Source: Mastigamoeba balamuthi
Lineage: Eukaryota > Evosea > Mastigamoebida > Mastigamoebidae
Direction of reading: 5' to 3'
NCBI GenBank assembly: GCA_902651635.1
Contig: CACRSC010000273.1
Coordinates: 775,748 to 839,747 of the forward strand
DNA length: 64,000 nucleotides
Both the position numbers and the translations under genes were made by a program. The notes below the pieces were generated by a model. The model was not told where the DNA came from. It made no database searches and saw only the letters and a list, made by a program, of their open reading frames with translations. Positions 32,645-42,634 of the stretch are shown piece after piece (positions within the stretch are counted from its first letter, which is position 1; each line of letters starts with the position of its first letter).

Positions 32645-33378
32645 ATGCTGCCGCAGGACGTGATGCGCGACATCGTGAAGCTCTCGTTCGCGCGCCTGCC
32701 CGTGAGCCTCGACAGCAACACGGACGTCTTCGTCGCGGGCGACTGGTCCGCGGAGATTCTCCCGCACAAGATTCTCGCAATTTTGCCTGCGCAGTCCCCC
32801 AAATATCGCGGGAGATTCCCCTTCCCACCACCTGCTGATGGTCACGTGGACAGGCTGATGTGGTTGAGGGCAAGATTCCCGCAATTTTGCCTGCGCGATA
32901 TTCATCGAAATCTGGCGGGGGCCCCCCTGCTGATGCCACCCGCGTGGGCAGGCTGATGTGGCACGAGGGCACGTCGTTCTACATGCAGCTCAAGGACGCC
33001 ACGGTGACGCTGCGCTTCTACGACGACACCAACGGCTGGTTCGAGGTGCGCACGAGCTCGGAGACGCGGACGGTGTGGTCCGAGACGAGCTCCGAGTCGT
33101 TCGCGTTCATCCGCCCCGCCGCGCCCGTCGCCGACGGTCCGCGGCCCACTCGGAGCGCCCCGGTGGTGGAGGCGGGCGCTGGAAGCGTCCGGAGGGTGTC
33201 GCCGGGGTTCGTGGTGACGGTCAGCGAGGGCAGCGTGCGCGTCGAGATGGCCGGCGACAACGAGGTGCTCGAGGTCGACATCGGGGCCCCCGCGCGGGCC
33301 ACGTTCCGCGGCGACAGGACCTCGAGGGACGGCCTCAGGCGCGGCCTCGTCGACATCTTCGCCGTGGACAGGCACTGA
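32645..33378 (+). CDS. Uncharacterised two-exon protein
   Basis: Two exons, 32645-32745 and 32952-33378, joined at a GT-AG intron, give a continuous frame across the junction (VAGDW then LMWHEGTSFYMQL). The start is uncertain. The ATG at 32645 is in a frame open upstream to about 32447, where a Pro/Cys-rich segment of similar codon use continues without an ATG, so an upstream exon may exist. The N-terminal MLPQDVMRDIVKLSFARLP has the look of a short F-box-like helix pair. The rest is beta-rich with no recognised domain. The intron contains a tandem duplication that includes its own 3' splice site. Confidence 0.5.
32746..32951 (+). repeat. Tandem duplication inside an intron, duplicating the 3' splice site
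   Basis: Within this 206-bp intron two related units follow each other. AAGATTCTCGCAATTTTGCC near 32769 matches AAGATTCCCGCAATTTTGCC near 32872, with GCCTGCGC continuing both. CAGGCTGATGTGG occurs near 32850 and again at the true acceptor near 32949. The upstream copy of the acceptor would join out of frame or at a different residue. Confidence 0.6.
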
Positions 33379-33928
33379 CGGGCGAGGCTCCTCTGTCCGC
33401 TGGCCCCTCTCGCCCCCTCTCGTGTACAATCTGTGTCACATGTGGCGGCGCATGCATCGATGCGCGCAGCAAGACAGTGCCCCGTCTGGTGCAGGCGTGG
33501 GCCCGGCAGGCGCGGTCGAGGGACTGCCCCTTCCACATCGTTACTGCCGCGCCTTGCGGCACCACTCGCAGAGCTCCTTGGCACCTCTCCACGTGCCGCA
33601 GAGCGCTGGTATCAGTTGGGCCGGATTCACGGGCTGATGGGGAGCTCTTCGATCAAGGCAAGAGGGCGGACCACGGAGCTGGGAGCCTGACACACCCCCG
33701 AATGTCTATCGCCCACTACGTCGGCGCATCACCAAGTCCTTGACGCACATGACACCCTTGCCCGTTGCTGCTAACCGTGAGGCTCACGAAACACATCTTG
33801 GGCTCACAGGTCGAGAAGACAGCGATGGTGGCGACCTTGTCAACGGCGGGCTTGGCGCTGCTGGGCGGCGCAGGCTGAGCATCGCACCGGTCTCTCTTGG
33901 CACTCAGATTGGCCTCTGCACAGATCCG
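33379..33928. other. Intergenic stretch before the left inverted arm
   Basis: No gene could be supported. Several short open frames overlap and none has a recognisable domain. The last 35 bases before the arm read VSLGTQIGLC in one frame, loosely like ASLGLEIAAC beside the other arm. Confidence 0.35.
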
Positions 33929-34673
33929 TGAACTCGCTGCACGACCCGACAGCGCCGCGGTGGAAGTGGGGCGCCGCCCTGCGCCCCACGGTGGACAAGA
34001 ACAAGAGCGCGCCAGAGAGTAGGGGGCGGCCGAGGGAGGGCGGAGGCCGCGTCGCAAGCGGAACAGAACAGCAGCGGAGCGGCGGAACTGGGGGACGGGA
34101 AAGATGCCGGCGACCGAGGCGCGTACCAGGAGAAAAGGAGGCCCATAAGTGTGCCAAGGGGGAGGGCCGGATAAAACGCGCAGCGGGAGGGACGGGACTG
34201 ATCAGGTTTTTTCTCTCCCTTTCAGTTCCCTCTCGGGGGATGGCGAAAGTGACCAGTGCTCTAGGGTCTGGCACGGACCCCATAAGCCAAATCCAAAGAC
34301 AAGTCCCAACCGTGACTGACCCAGACGGATCTCGAAATCGTGGGATTCCTGAGATCCCCGAGATGCATCTCTCGAATCCACCGTCTCACGGATCGATCGA
34401 TCCCTCAGGCCGGATCCGTGCCTGATCTGATGTATGATGTGGCAGAGCGCTTTTTCCAGGCTCGAACGCGGCCCCGTCTTTGTTGGTTGTGTTTGTAGTC
34501 CAATCTGTCTGCGCCGTTGTTGGCCAAAAGGAGGCGAGCCTGAGCATGAGCAGGGGAGTGGTGAGCGCGCGCGTGCCCAACGCGGCCTCTGCGGCTGTTC
34601 GGTGCGCCACTCCCTATCGCTGGTGTGCCTGCTGTACAGCGCAGCGCGCTCCTGTCCTGCCCGAGGGCTTCCC
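33929..34673 (+). repeat. Left arm of a 745-bp inverted repeat
   Basis: This arm is the reverse complement of 38508-39252. By eye they differ at only a handful of positions, including about three substitutions and one small indel within the first 210 bases, so identity is roughly 97-98%. The outer edge begins GAACTCGCTGCACGACC and the inner edge ends CGAGGGCTTCCC. The arm includes a Py-rich tract ending CTTTCAG and two overlapping GATC-rich palindromes. No target-site duplication is evident at the outer edges. Confidence 0.9.
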
Positions 34674-35299
34674 CCATTCCCCCAAGAAGTGATCCAAGCA
34701 CATTGACGGAAATGTGCACCAGGCGGGTGGTCCGCCGGTTCTGGTGTGACCTGAGAAAAGCGATTTTGAAGCCCACACTTTGTTTCCCTCGTTTCGTTGT
34801 TTCAACTGAACTGAGACAGTTCGGTAATCACTCGATCCGAAGGAAAGGGAACGGAGAATCTCGCAAAGGAAGGTGCCGGGGCCCGGGTACACCCAAAACG
34901 CAGTCCCGGTGCCCTTGGTCGCCGCCCGGTGTGCTCCGGGAGACCCCCTCTCCTGGTTTCCGGCAGAGATACGGATATTATCCCTCCACGTAACAAGTGA
35001 CGTGAACCCCCGCAGATTTCTTTACCGCAGGCCGAACGTCCTTTCGTGGTGCTGCTCCCGCGCGAGGTCGACCCACACGCCACACCCAGTCCGAGAATGA
35101 GCTCGCCGCCCCGCTCGCGCAACCGGAGGGCCATTGACGGCACGTCCCCCGCAACCCCTCCCGCGCCCTCGCCGCTCCGCTCCCATTTTTTCCGGCAATA
35201 TTCTCCCGCCACCCCCGCGCGCCGCCGCGTCTTCGGGCCATCAAGCGGCCGTAGCAGCGCGGTGGGGGTCACCCATCTGATGGTCGCTCTCTGCGCGCA
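34674..35299. other. Spacer between left inverted arm and armadillo-like gene
   Basis: No gene is supported. It probably holds the 5' region of the damaged armadillo-like gene that begins near 35300; an AG at 35298-35299 after a Py-rich run could be a 3' splice site. Confidence 0.3.
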
Positions 35300-36225
35300 G
35301 CTTTGGGCGTGTTGATCGCGGCAGTGCAGCGGGGGGAGGAGGAGGCGACAGTGGGCGCCCTGACCGAGCTGCGGCAGAGGCCCTCCCCAAGGCGCTGCGG
35401 CACCAGGTGGTCGCCGCGGGGGCCCCCCGGGCCATCGCCGACGCGCTGCGCAAGCTTCCGTACAGCAAGGGCGTCTTCGAGGCCGCTCTCTCGGCGGTGG
35501 AGGCCGTCTGCGCGCCTGCGGCTTCGACGGCCGAGAGGACCGAGCTCATGGGTCTGGCGGACGCGGTTCTGGTTGCAGAGGAGATCCAGCGGGGCATGCC
35601 GGCGAGACCCCCCCTGCGGGTGCTGCGCGTGGTGTGCAGCGCCCTCGCCCAGCTGCAACTCGGGGCCGGCGCGCAGCTGTGCGGCTCCTTCCAAATTCGG
35701 GCAGTGTTGCTGTGCGCCGTGGCGCCCTACCCGGGCGGCGGCAGCACAGCCGTCGCACCAGCGCCGCCGGACCTCTCCCTGCTTGACGCCGCGTGTCAGG
35801 CACTCTGCGCGGTCCTGGGCCGCAGTCCCAACGCGGACTCGGTGGCGACCCTGGCGGCGCTGGGGTGCGTCGAGCTGCTGGCGCGGGCCCTGCGCGCGGG
35901 TACCGGCGTCGCGGGCTACTGCGGCGGCATCGCCCCGTGCGCCGCCAGCGCGTGCCGCGCCCTCGCGCTCCTGGGCGGCGGCGACGGCACCGCCCTGCCG
36001 CGCATGGCCCAGGGCCCCGTCATTGGTTCCCTCGTGTCGCTGCTTGCGTGGGCCGCAGCCGCGGCAGAGGGCGCGGCGGCCACGGCAGGCGCGGCGCCCG
36101 CCGAGCTGGCGGCGCCAAGCGACCGAGGTGGCGCCGGTGAGGCTGAGGCGATCGTCGAAGGCGCAACGGGGGCCGAGGTGGCCGGCCGAGGCGCCGGCGG
36201 TGGCGCAGACTCTGCTGCCGCGACT

Positions 36226-36276
36226 TATCCGTATCTGACCGGATATCAGTCCATTAATAACGGGACTTATCCGTGC
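36226..36276 (+). repeat. Left terminal inverted repeat of the DNA transposon
   Basis: Begins TATCCGTATCTGACCGGATA and carries TTATCCGTGC at positions 42-51. The first 20 bases form an internal palindrome of TATCCG and CGGATA around eight bases, a likely transposase-binding site. Confidence 0.75.
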
Positions 36277-37291
36277 TGGAACTCATGGCCAGAGGAAAGA
36301 CCAAGGATAAGCTGCTCTCTCGGCGAGCTATACAAGTAACTCTGCGTAATATTCTTGGTGTTGCCCTACTTGCCGAGATGATCCGTGCAGCAGAGCACCA
36401 GGGCCCACTGCTTAATGGAATGGTCTGGCCCACTGACCTCGTGAGAATTTGGGTGGAAATAACACTTTTTCGTGATATGTATAATGTGGGCATCAATAAG
36501 CTCCGCAAGGGTATGAGGCAGTGGTATCAGTGCAGCAATGACACCTTCGTTGTTAATCTTAATCAGACTCGTCTAGCACTTCAACCCTGGTCAGAAATAC
36601 AAATTACACTTGGCAGTTTAGAAAGTCGAGTTACTGCAGCAAGAAGAATTGAGTTTATTCCTCCAGTTATTGGAGTCACTCTCTGGATGGATTCTACAGA
36701 CATTCCACTATGGCATCAGAAGGGAGTATGAATTCCATGTTTGAAATTTACCTTATCATGCACAGAGAGGAGGAATAAGTGATTACTGGAGTGGAAAGGA
36801 CAAACGTCCAGCAAATCGATACATGGTATGGACAGATGCTCGTTGTTGTATTCAAGCAGTTAGGAACCATATAGTCCAAAGGTACATGATGCTGAATGGC
36901 TCCGTCATCATGCAGATTGGATACGAGAGCATGTTCAACAGGATGTTTAATTGGTGATTGTCACTTCAGTGCAGGTTCCAAGATGATCAATTTCCCAAAG
37001 ATTTATACTTCCTATGCTCTTCCACCTCACGAGGGAAAGCGTGGAAAAGGACTCAAAACTCTGACAGAGGAGAAAAAACGTCATAATTCTGCTGTTAAAC
37101 ATGCCTGTGCCCGTGTTGAAAGTGTTTTTGGATCAATGAAGAATATGTGGAGCAGCCTGCATAATCCATGGGGTGGAGATCCTGAACAGCAGGGATACAG
37201 TGTCTAGATTGCTATTGCAGTTCATAACCGTCACCTTGGTATTCGTCAATGAAACTACTCACATCTGAGATTGTTTCTACCTTTGTGTACT

Positions 37292-37342
37292 GCACGGATA
37301 AATTACCAATATTTTTGGTGCTTATCCGATGTCCTGCGGATA
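37292..37342 (-). repeat. Right terminal inverted repeat of the DNA transposon
   Basis: Read on the - strand it begins TATCCGCAGGACATCGGATA and has TTATCCGTGC at the same 42-51 positions as the left end. Confidence 0.75.
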
Positions 37343-38055
37343 ACTCAGTTTCGAAAACAGAGGATATCCCTCAATCTTCCTCGACGCCCCGACAGCGCGG
37401 GTGTCGTGCAGGGCTCTGGCCACCGCCGCCTCCCGCCCGGGGCTGGGCTTCGGCGCGCGGCAGAGGGCGCGGGGCGCGTGTGTGGCTGCCGCGGCCCTCC
37501 GCCTGTTCCGCGCCGACCGCGCCACCGCCACGGACGCTCTCCAGACTCTCGCTGCCCTCATCGCCGCGCGCGGCGGCGGCCTCGCAGGGAGCGACAGCGA
37601 CAGCGAGCTCAGCGACGGCGGCCACGGCCCCGCCGAGCCCCCTCGCCGCAGGTCACGCCGAGCTCGCCGAGATCCTGCTCGCGCCGGAGCTGTCCGAGGT
37701 CGTCGCCGACACGGCCGCCGCGCACAGGGCGATCCCCGGCATCTCCCAGCTTGCCGGCGATGTCTGCGGCCGCTTGCTCCAGGCCAGGGCGGCGCAGCAG
37801 GCCCCCGCCGCCTCCGCCGCTGCCGCCGGGCACTCTACACCGGCGCCGTGCCTGCTGGCGAGGCAGATGGGGACGGACCAGCTGGCGGCCCAGTTGGGGC
37901 AGCTGGGCCTCGGCAAGGCCCCCGGCGAGGCCGCCGGTCGTCCGGGGGGCGGCCGGGCCCCGTGGCTCGTCGCCCGGCTGCGCTCGATGAAGCTGAGCGC
38001 AGGCCTCCGCGCCCTGCAGCACGGGCCCGACGTGGCGCACCCGCAGAAGCACTGA

Positions 38056-38507
38056 TTCTCCTTCTTCTTCCTCCTCCTCCGCACCGGCAGCCAGCTCCTT
38101 TTCCTCTTGTGTTCGACTCCCCGCCCTCAGCCCTTTTACTTTGCCCTCAGTTGCCCTCCCTCGCTCGGCCCGCGCGCGCGAGCGAGCCCCGTTGGCCCCG
38201 CGGGCTGCTGGCTCAGAAAGGAACACGAGTTCGCACTGTCGCACGGCGACCCGACGTCACGAAAACACGAAAAATGACCCCCCCCTTTTCACCGATTCCA
38301 TAACGTCGTTCCTAAAAAAGAGGACCAGGCACCCGGGACTCCGGTTGATGCGGCGTAGTTGAAGAGGGAAACGAGGCTCGGACAGTCGCCCGGGAGCATA
38401 GGGAGGGAAGGGAGGGGGGCGACCTGCGAGAGCGGCCCTTGGTTTCCAGAGGGCCTGGGTCGTGCCCCACAGCTGGCAGGGCACGTAGTCGCTCTGTACG
38501 GAGCGCG
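38056..38507. other. Spacer between armadillo-like gene and right inverted arm
   Basis: Contains a CT-rich run at about 38054-38110 that could be the 3' untranslated region of the preceding gene. No gene seen. Confidence 0.3.
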
Positions 38508-39252
38508 GGAAGCCCTCGGGCAGGACAGGAGCGCGCTGCGCTGTACAGCAGGCACACCAGCGATAGGGAGTGGCGCACCGAACAGCCGCAGAGGCCGCGT
38601 TGGGCACGCGCGCGCTCACCACACCCCTGCTCATGCTCAGGCTCGCCTCCTTTTGGCCAACAACGGCGCAGACAGATTGGACTACAAACACAACCAACAA
38701 ACTGGGGCCGCGTTCGAGCCTGGAAAAATCGCTCCTGCCACATCATACATCAGATCAGGCACGGATCCGGCCTGAGGGATCGATCGATCCGTGAGACGGT
38801 GGATTCGAGAGATGCATCTCGGGGATCTCAGGAATCCCACGATTTCGAGATCCGTCTGGGTCAGTCACGGTTGGGACTTGTCTTTGGATTTGGCTTATGG
38901 GGTCCGTGCCAGACCCTAGAGCACTGGTCACTTTCGCCATCCCCCGAGAGGGAACTGAAAGGGAGAGAAAAAACCTGATCAGTCCCGTCCCTCCCGCTGC
39001 GCGTTTTATCCGGCCCTCCCCCTTGGCACACTTATGGGCCTCCTTTTCTCTGATACGCGCCTCGGTCGCCGGCATCTTTCCCGTCCCCCAGTTTCGCCGC
39101 TCCGCTGCTGTTCTGTTCCGCTTGCGACGCGGCCTCCGCCCTCCCTCGGCCGCGCCCTACTCTCTGGCGCGCTCTTGTTCTTGTCCACCGTGGGGCGCAC
39201 GGCGGCGCCCCACTTCCACCGCGGCGCTGTCGGGTCGTGCAGCGAGTTCACC
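38508..39252 (-). repeat. Right arm of the 745-bp inverted repeat
   Basis: Reverse complement of 33929-34673 with few differences. Together the arms enclose a 3.8-kb loop containing the damaged armadillo-like gene and the DNA transposon. The small number of scattered differences shows this is not simply a duplicated contig end. Confidence 0.9.
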
Positions 39253-40606
39253 ATCGGCAGGCGGCGATCTCGAGGCCGAGCGAGGCCAGCACGGGCCTGG
39301 CGCTGGCGAGGCGGCTGGCCTTGCAGCCCTCCTCGAAGATGTACGCAGCGTTTGTCGTTTGTCGGCGGCAGCACTGAGTCGAGCGCCCTGCCGTGGCGGA
39401 GGCGCGGCGCGCGGCGTCGAGTGGGTAGTTCTCGAGCGATTGCAGTGCGTGGAGCAGGGGAACGCGACTGCGGCTGCTCTCGAGCGTGCAGCCGCACGCG
39501 TCCCCCGACGTGACGTGCACGGGTCTGGGTCAGGTTACGGAAATCCATGGCCGTTACAGGGTGGAGTTCTACGGTAGATTTCCACGGGAAGGCACACACC
39601 GTGGAAGGGGGCTTGTCCTCGAGGAAAACCGGCGAGGAGGACTGCGACAGGAAATTCACGGATTTCAATAGGGAGAATATTCTCCAGGCCTGCCCTGCTA
39701 CAACCCCATGCGAGATTGATAACCGATCGGGGAATACTTGTTTCCTATCAATTGCGGTGGGGGACGCTTGTTAATTCCTCCGCTACAGATGGAAAATCAT
39801 GGCCAGCTTTTCACCACAAATGACGGCGGATTGCTGCGGTATAGGGTGGTATACCAGGGCCAGCAAACGAAGGAAAAGGGCCCAGGAAAGCTGGGAGTAG
39901 AAAACAAGGGAATATTCTGGTGGTAAACCAGCAATCTGCTGTGCACCCCACCCTGCCCACCGGTTGTATCGGAAAAACTGTGTTCTTTTTTTGGCGATGC
40001 CACGTCCTTTCCTCTTCTCCACGTGCGCGGGCTTGGAGGAAGCGGGTTTGGTGGGGGAGACGGTTCCGAACTGGGCTGCAGCCTTCGTGTCTATCATCGA
40101 GTCCATACCTTACTCCTCCTCATCCTCTGCAACTTTCGCCTTGGCGGGGTGGTGGTGGCCTCAGCTGCTTTCATGAGCGCCTTTGCCTCCGCCACCTTGG
40201 CGGCACTCTTAATGCTATTCTACTCCTTGCACAGGACCTCGTGCACATCGTTCTCTGCATGGGTGCATTATTTTAATTCACGAACAGGATTTGGGGTTAT
40301 TTAATTGCACCAAACTCTTCACAGATGAGAATCTTGCACTCCTCTTTGGAGAAGATGACCTCGCATAACAGGCCCATGGTCGCATCGTCGCAAACCCTGT
40401 GGTGAGAGTTTAATTAAACAGGGGAAAGGAAGAGACTGCACACTATTCTTTCCAGCTTGGGTGCTTGTCTGCAGCCCGGACCTTGGCAATGATGTGGTGG
40501 AGTGACTTTTCTTGTGTGCCACAATGGCCATGCAGAGCTTCCCCTGCTCTGCACACAGTGCAGAGACAGTTTCCACGAGGCTCGCGATCACGTCCTGGCT
40601 CTCCAT
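39253..40606 (-). pseudogene. Scattered - strand coding fragments, probably decayed
   Basis: Several short stretches of plausible protein appear on the - strand without a model that joins them. From the ATG at 40606 it reads MESQDVIASLVETVSALCAE; after a CACAG near 40400 it reads VCDDATMGLLCEVIFSKEEC to a stop near 40303. Nearer the arm, 40176-39900 reads AAKVAEAKALMKAAEA and MDSMIDTKAAAQFGTVSPTK. Beside the inverted arm, about 39400-39255 reads ARPVLASLGLEIAACRW. The frames differ and I found no consistent splice sites. They may be decayed genes or poorly assembled sequence close to the gap. Confidence 0.25.
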
Positions 40607-41247
40607 ATTCAGTTGTTGGTTTTACGGGCTTGAAAAGAAAAGCAGGATTGCGGAGATTTTAAGAAAAAGGACAGCAATAAACCGCCTTTGAATCCTGAAT
40701 CCAAATTACGCACTTCCTTACCTTATGTTTAAATATTAAAAGCACTGCACCTCTAGCACCTCGAGCACCCTGAGCGCCTCGCCTCCATGAAGTAGCAGTG
40801 TACCAGGCACCGTGTCAGCACGACCAGGCACGACTGCCCAGCAGAAATATCTCTATCCTCCATACCAACTGCTGCTGAAAGCATCTTTGTGCACAGGCGC
40901 CTGGCATCGCCACAGCGCCCTGCATCGCTTCCTTTCGTGGACGCACTCCCAGGGGCCTCCTCCGCCAGGGATACCAATGCGAGGCCAGTATTCGCACCCC
41001 CGCAGTGTCGAAATTATGAGAAACTCTACTCTACTTCTGCTTGTTTTTGTACGTGTCCCGACAGCAGTGTGTGTCGACGAATGACGTAGCCGTGCTGGCC
41101 ACAATCGCGAGCTGCCCATAAGCACCCCCCAGTTGTGACAATCCTGACCCAATTACACGAGCCGCAGCAACATCATAGTTCTGTGTCCCACAGTTGACGT
41201 AGCGAGTCGCCCCAGAGCACAGCAGGAGGGCAGCAGGAAGGGGGGGG
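40607..41247. other. Gene-poor stretch before an assembly gap
   Basis: No coding or RNA feature could be supported. Base composition is lower in GC than in the genes. Confidence 0.35.
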
Positions 41248-41369
41248 NNNNNNNNNNNNNNNNNNNNNNNNNNNNNNNNNNNNNNNNNNNNNNNNNNNNN
41301 NNNNNNNNNNNNNNNNNNNNNNNNNNNNNNNNNNNNNNNNNNNNNNNNNNNNNNNNNNNNNNNNNNNNN
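41248..41369. other. Assembly gap of 122 N
   Basis: A run of N residues after a poly-G tract. The true length is unknown, and open frames that cross it are meaningless. Confidence 0.99.
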
Positions 41370-42634
41370 GAGACACGGTGGCAGTCAGTCCGCCTGCCGC
41401 CGAGCGCTGGTGGGGTACTTGCACGCCCGCTCTGGCGCCCGCAAGCGCCAGGGCCGTGCAGCCGCTTCCAGCGAGGGCTGGCGGGGGTTTCTGGAGCTGC
41501 CCTTGGCCTCCCGCTCCCAGCCGCTGCGTCCCCTCCGTGGCAGCACGTGCCCTGCCTGCGATTGACTCTGAGTGGGCTGTGCGTGAGTGCCACAAAGACC
41601 AACACAGGCGACACGCACAGGTCTGTGCCAAGGGCCCTGCCGTGCAGACGCTTCCAACAAGGACTGGCCGCGTCTGCTCATACGGCTCTGACGATCCGGG
41701 AAGAGACGTTGATGGTGCATCAGAGATCAAATTGGATGAGTGACGCACGCGTGTCTGGTCGGGAAAGGTGCAGAGGGGACGCGTGCGCGACCTCAATGGA
41801 GATTCGTCATCTTGGCGGTTCCCGTGCACCTGACGTGTCAGTCATTGACGACACATCTGTGGTGGCGTGGGAGGGGCGCGCGCGAGGGGGTGGCGACGAA
41901 GCGATGGTGCTCGATGCGAACAGCGTGCATCTGGGCGATGCTGCGGCCACCAAGAGACACAGTGTGCGCTCGCTGCCTCTCCCCGCCCTCGGCATGCCGT
42001 ATCGCCGCTGCGCTGCGCGTCCTCCTCGACGCGGATATCACTGCGCAGCACGTCGCCCGTGGCCCTCGCTCGCACCTGCGCACGAGGAGCAAGGCGTCAG
42101 CGCTGCTGAGTCGCTGCGGCAAGTGCTTGTTGCGTTCGGGGCCAGGGGCGGCGCGAGTGCCCGCGGGGACCACGCCAGAGTGCGCTGGAGAGGACGCGCC
42201 CAGCGGGGAAAGGGTCGCCGATGTCCAAGGGCGGGGTGGACGGCAGGGGAGGGAGGGGTGTGAGGGAGAGCGAGCAGAGGAATAATGGTGAGGTGGCTGG
42301 GGCGCAGGCCCCCTGCCGATACGTCGGCGGCAACGAAGCGTCCCTGAGCGCAGTATCTCCGACATCTGCATAGCGGACTCACCCTGTGGCGCCTGCGTGG
42401 GACCCCGAGCAATGTGACGGTGCGGCTCTCAGATGCCTGCTTGTGGCTCAAAGCCCGGGGAGCAAATGAGCGGCATGACTCGCTGAAGTGAACCGCGAGC
42501 CACAATTGAGAGGGAATCAAGTGAAAGCCGAACACAGGGATCGTATGCAACAAAGAAAGCAACGAGGTTCTGAACAAGTGTCGGGATTTCATTTTCCCCT
42601 TTGGCCGACCAACGTTGTTCCGGCTGAGACCCTC
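41370..42634. other. Gene-poor stretch after the gap, with a diverged tandem repeat
   Basis: No gene recognised despite many overlapping open frames on both strands. GCCGTGCAGCCGCTTCCAGC near 41451 and GCCGTGCAGACGCTTCCAAC near 41638 are diverged copies about 187 bp apart, so part of this may be a longer tandem repeat broken by the gap. The end overlaps the 3' side of the alcohol dehydrogenase gene. Confidence 0.3.

Larger units (their letters stand above)
36226..37342 (+). mobile_element. PIF/Harbinger- or IS5-like DDE DNA transposon
   Basis: 1117 bp, clearly AT-richer than its surroundings, flanked by a 3-bp direct repeat ACT (36223-36225 and 37343-37345). Its ends are imperfect inverted repeats of 51 bp sharing three blocks at identical spacing: TATCCG at 1-6, CGGATA at 15-20 and TTATCCGTGC at 42-51. 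Inside are transposase fragments. 36273-36731 encodes a helical N-terminal part reaching WMDSTDIPLWHQKG (first catalytic Asp); further pieces contain LIGDCHFS (second Asp) and RVESVFGSMKNMW (catalytic Glu), with stops and frame changes between them. It therefore looks non-autonomous now. The 3-bp target duplication and DDE layout fit PIF/Harbinger or IS5 relatives. Confidence 0.8.
35300..38055 (+). pseudogene. Alanine-rich armadillo-like repeat gene, interrupted and probably decayed
   Basis: Good-quality coding sequence runs in three frames. From 35303 a frame reads LGVLIAAVQRGEEEATVGAL. It changes by one base near 35371 to a long frame (35371-36136) with helical repeats such as ADALRKLPYSKGVFEAALSA and LDAACQALCAVLGRSPNADS. 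A GT-AG intron model, 36137-37395, then joins to VSCRALATAASRPGLGFGA, and this intron contains the DNA transposon. A further one-base frame change near 37620 leads to the C-terminal part (AELAEILLAPELSEVVADTA to the TGA at 38053). I could not explain the two one-base changes by splicing, so they are real frameshifts, assembly errors or unseen splice sites. The repeats resemble armadillo/HEAT. Function unknown. Confidence 0.45.

Noticed and set aside
33929-39252. Polinton-type or other large virus-like element bounded by the long inverted repeats
   Set aside because: No polymerase, integrase, capsid or ATPase gene is present in the loop, and no target duplication flanks the arms. A local inverted duplication is simpler.
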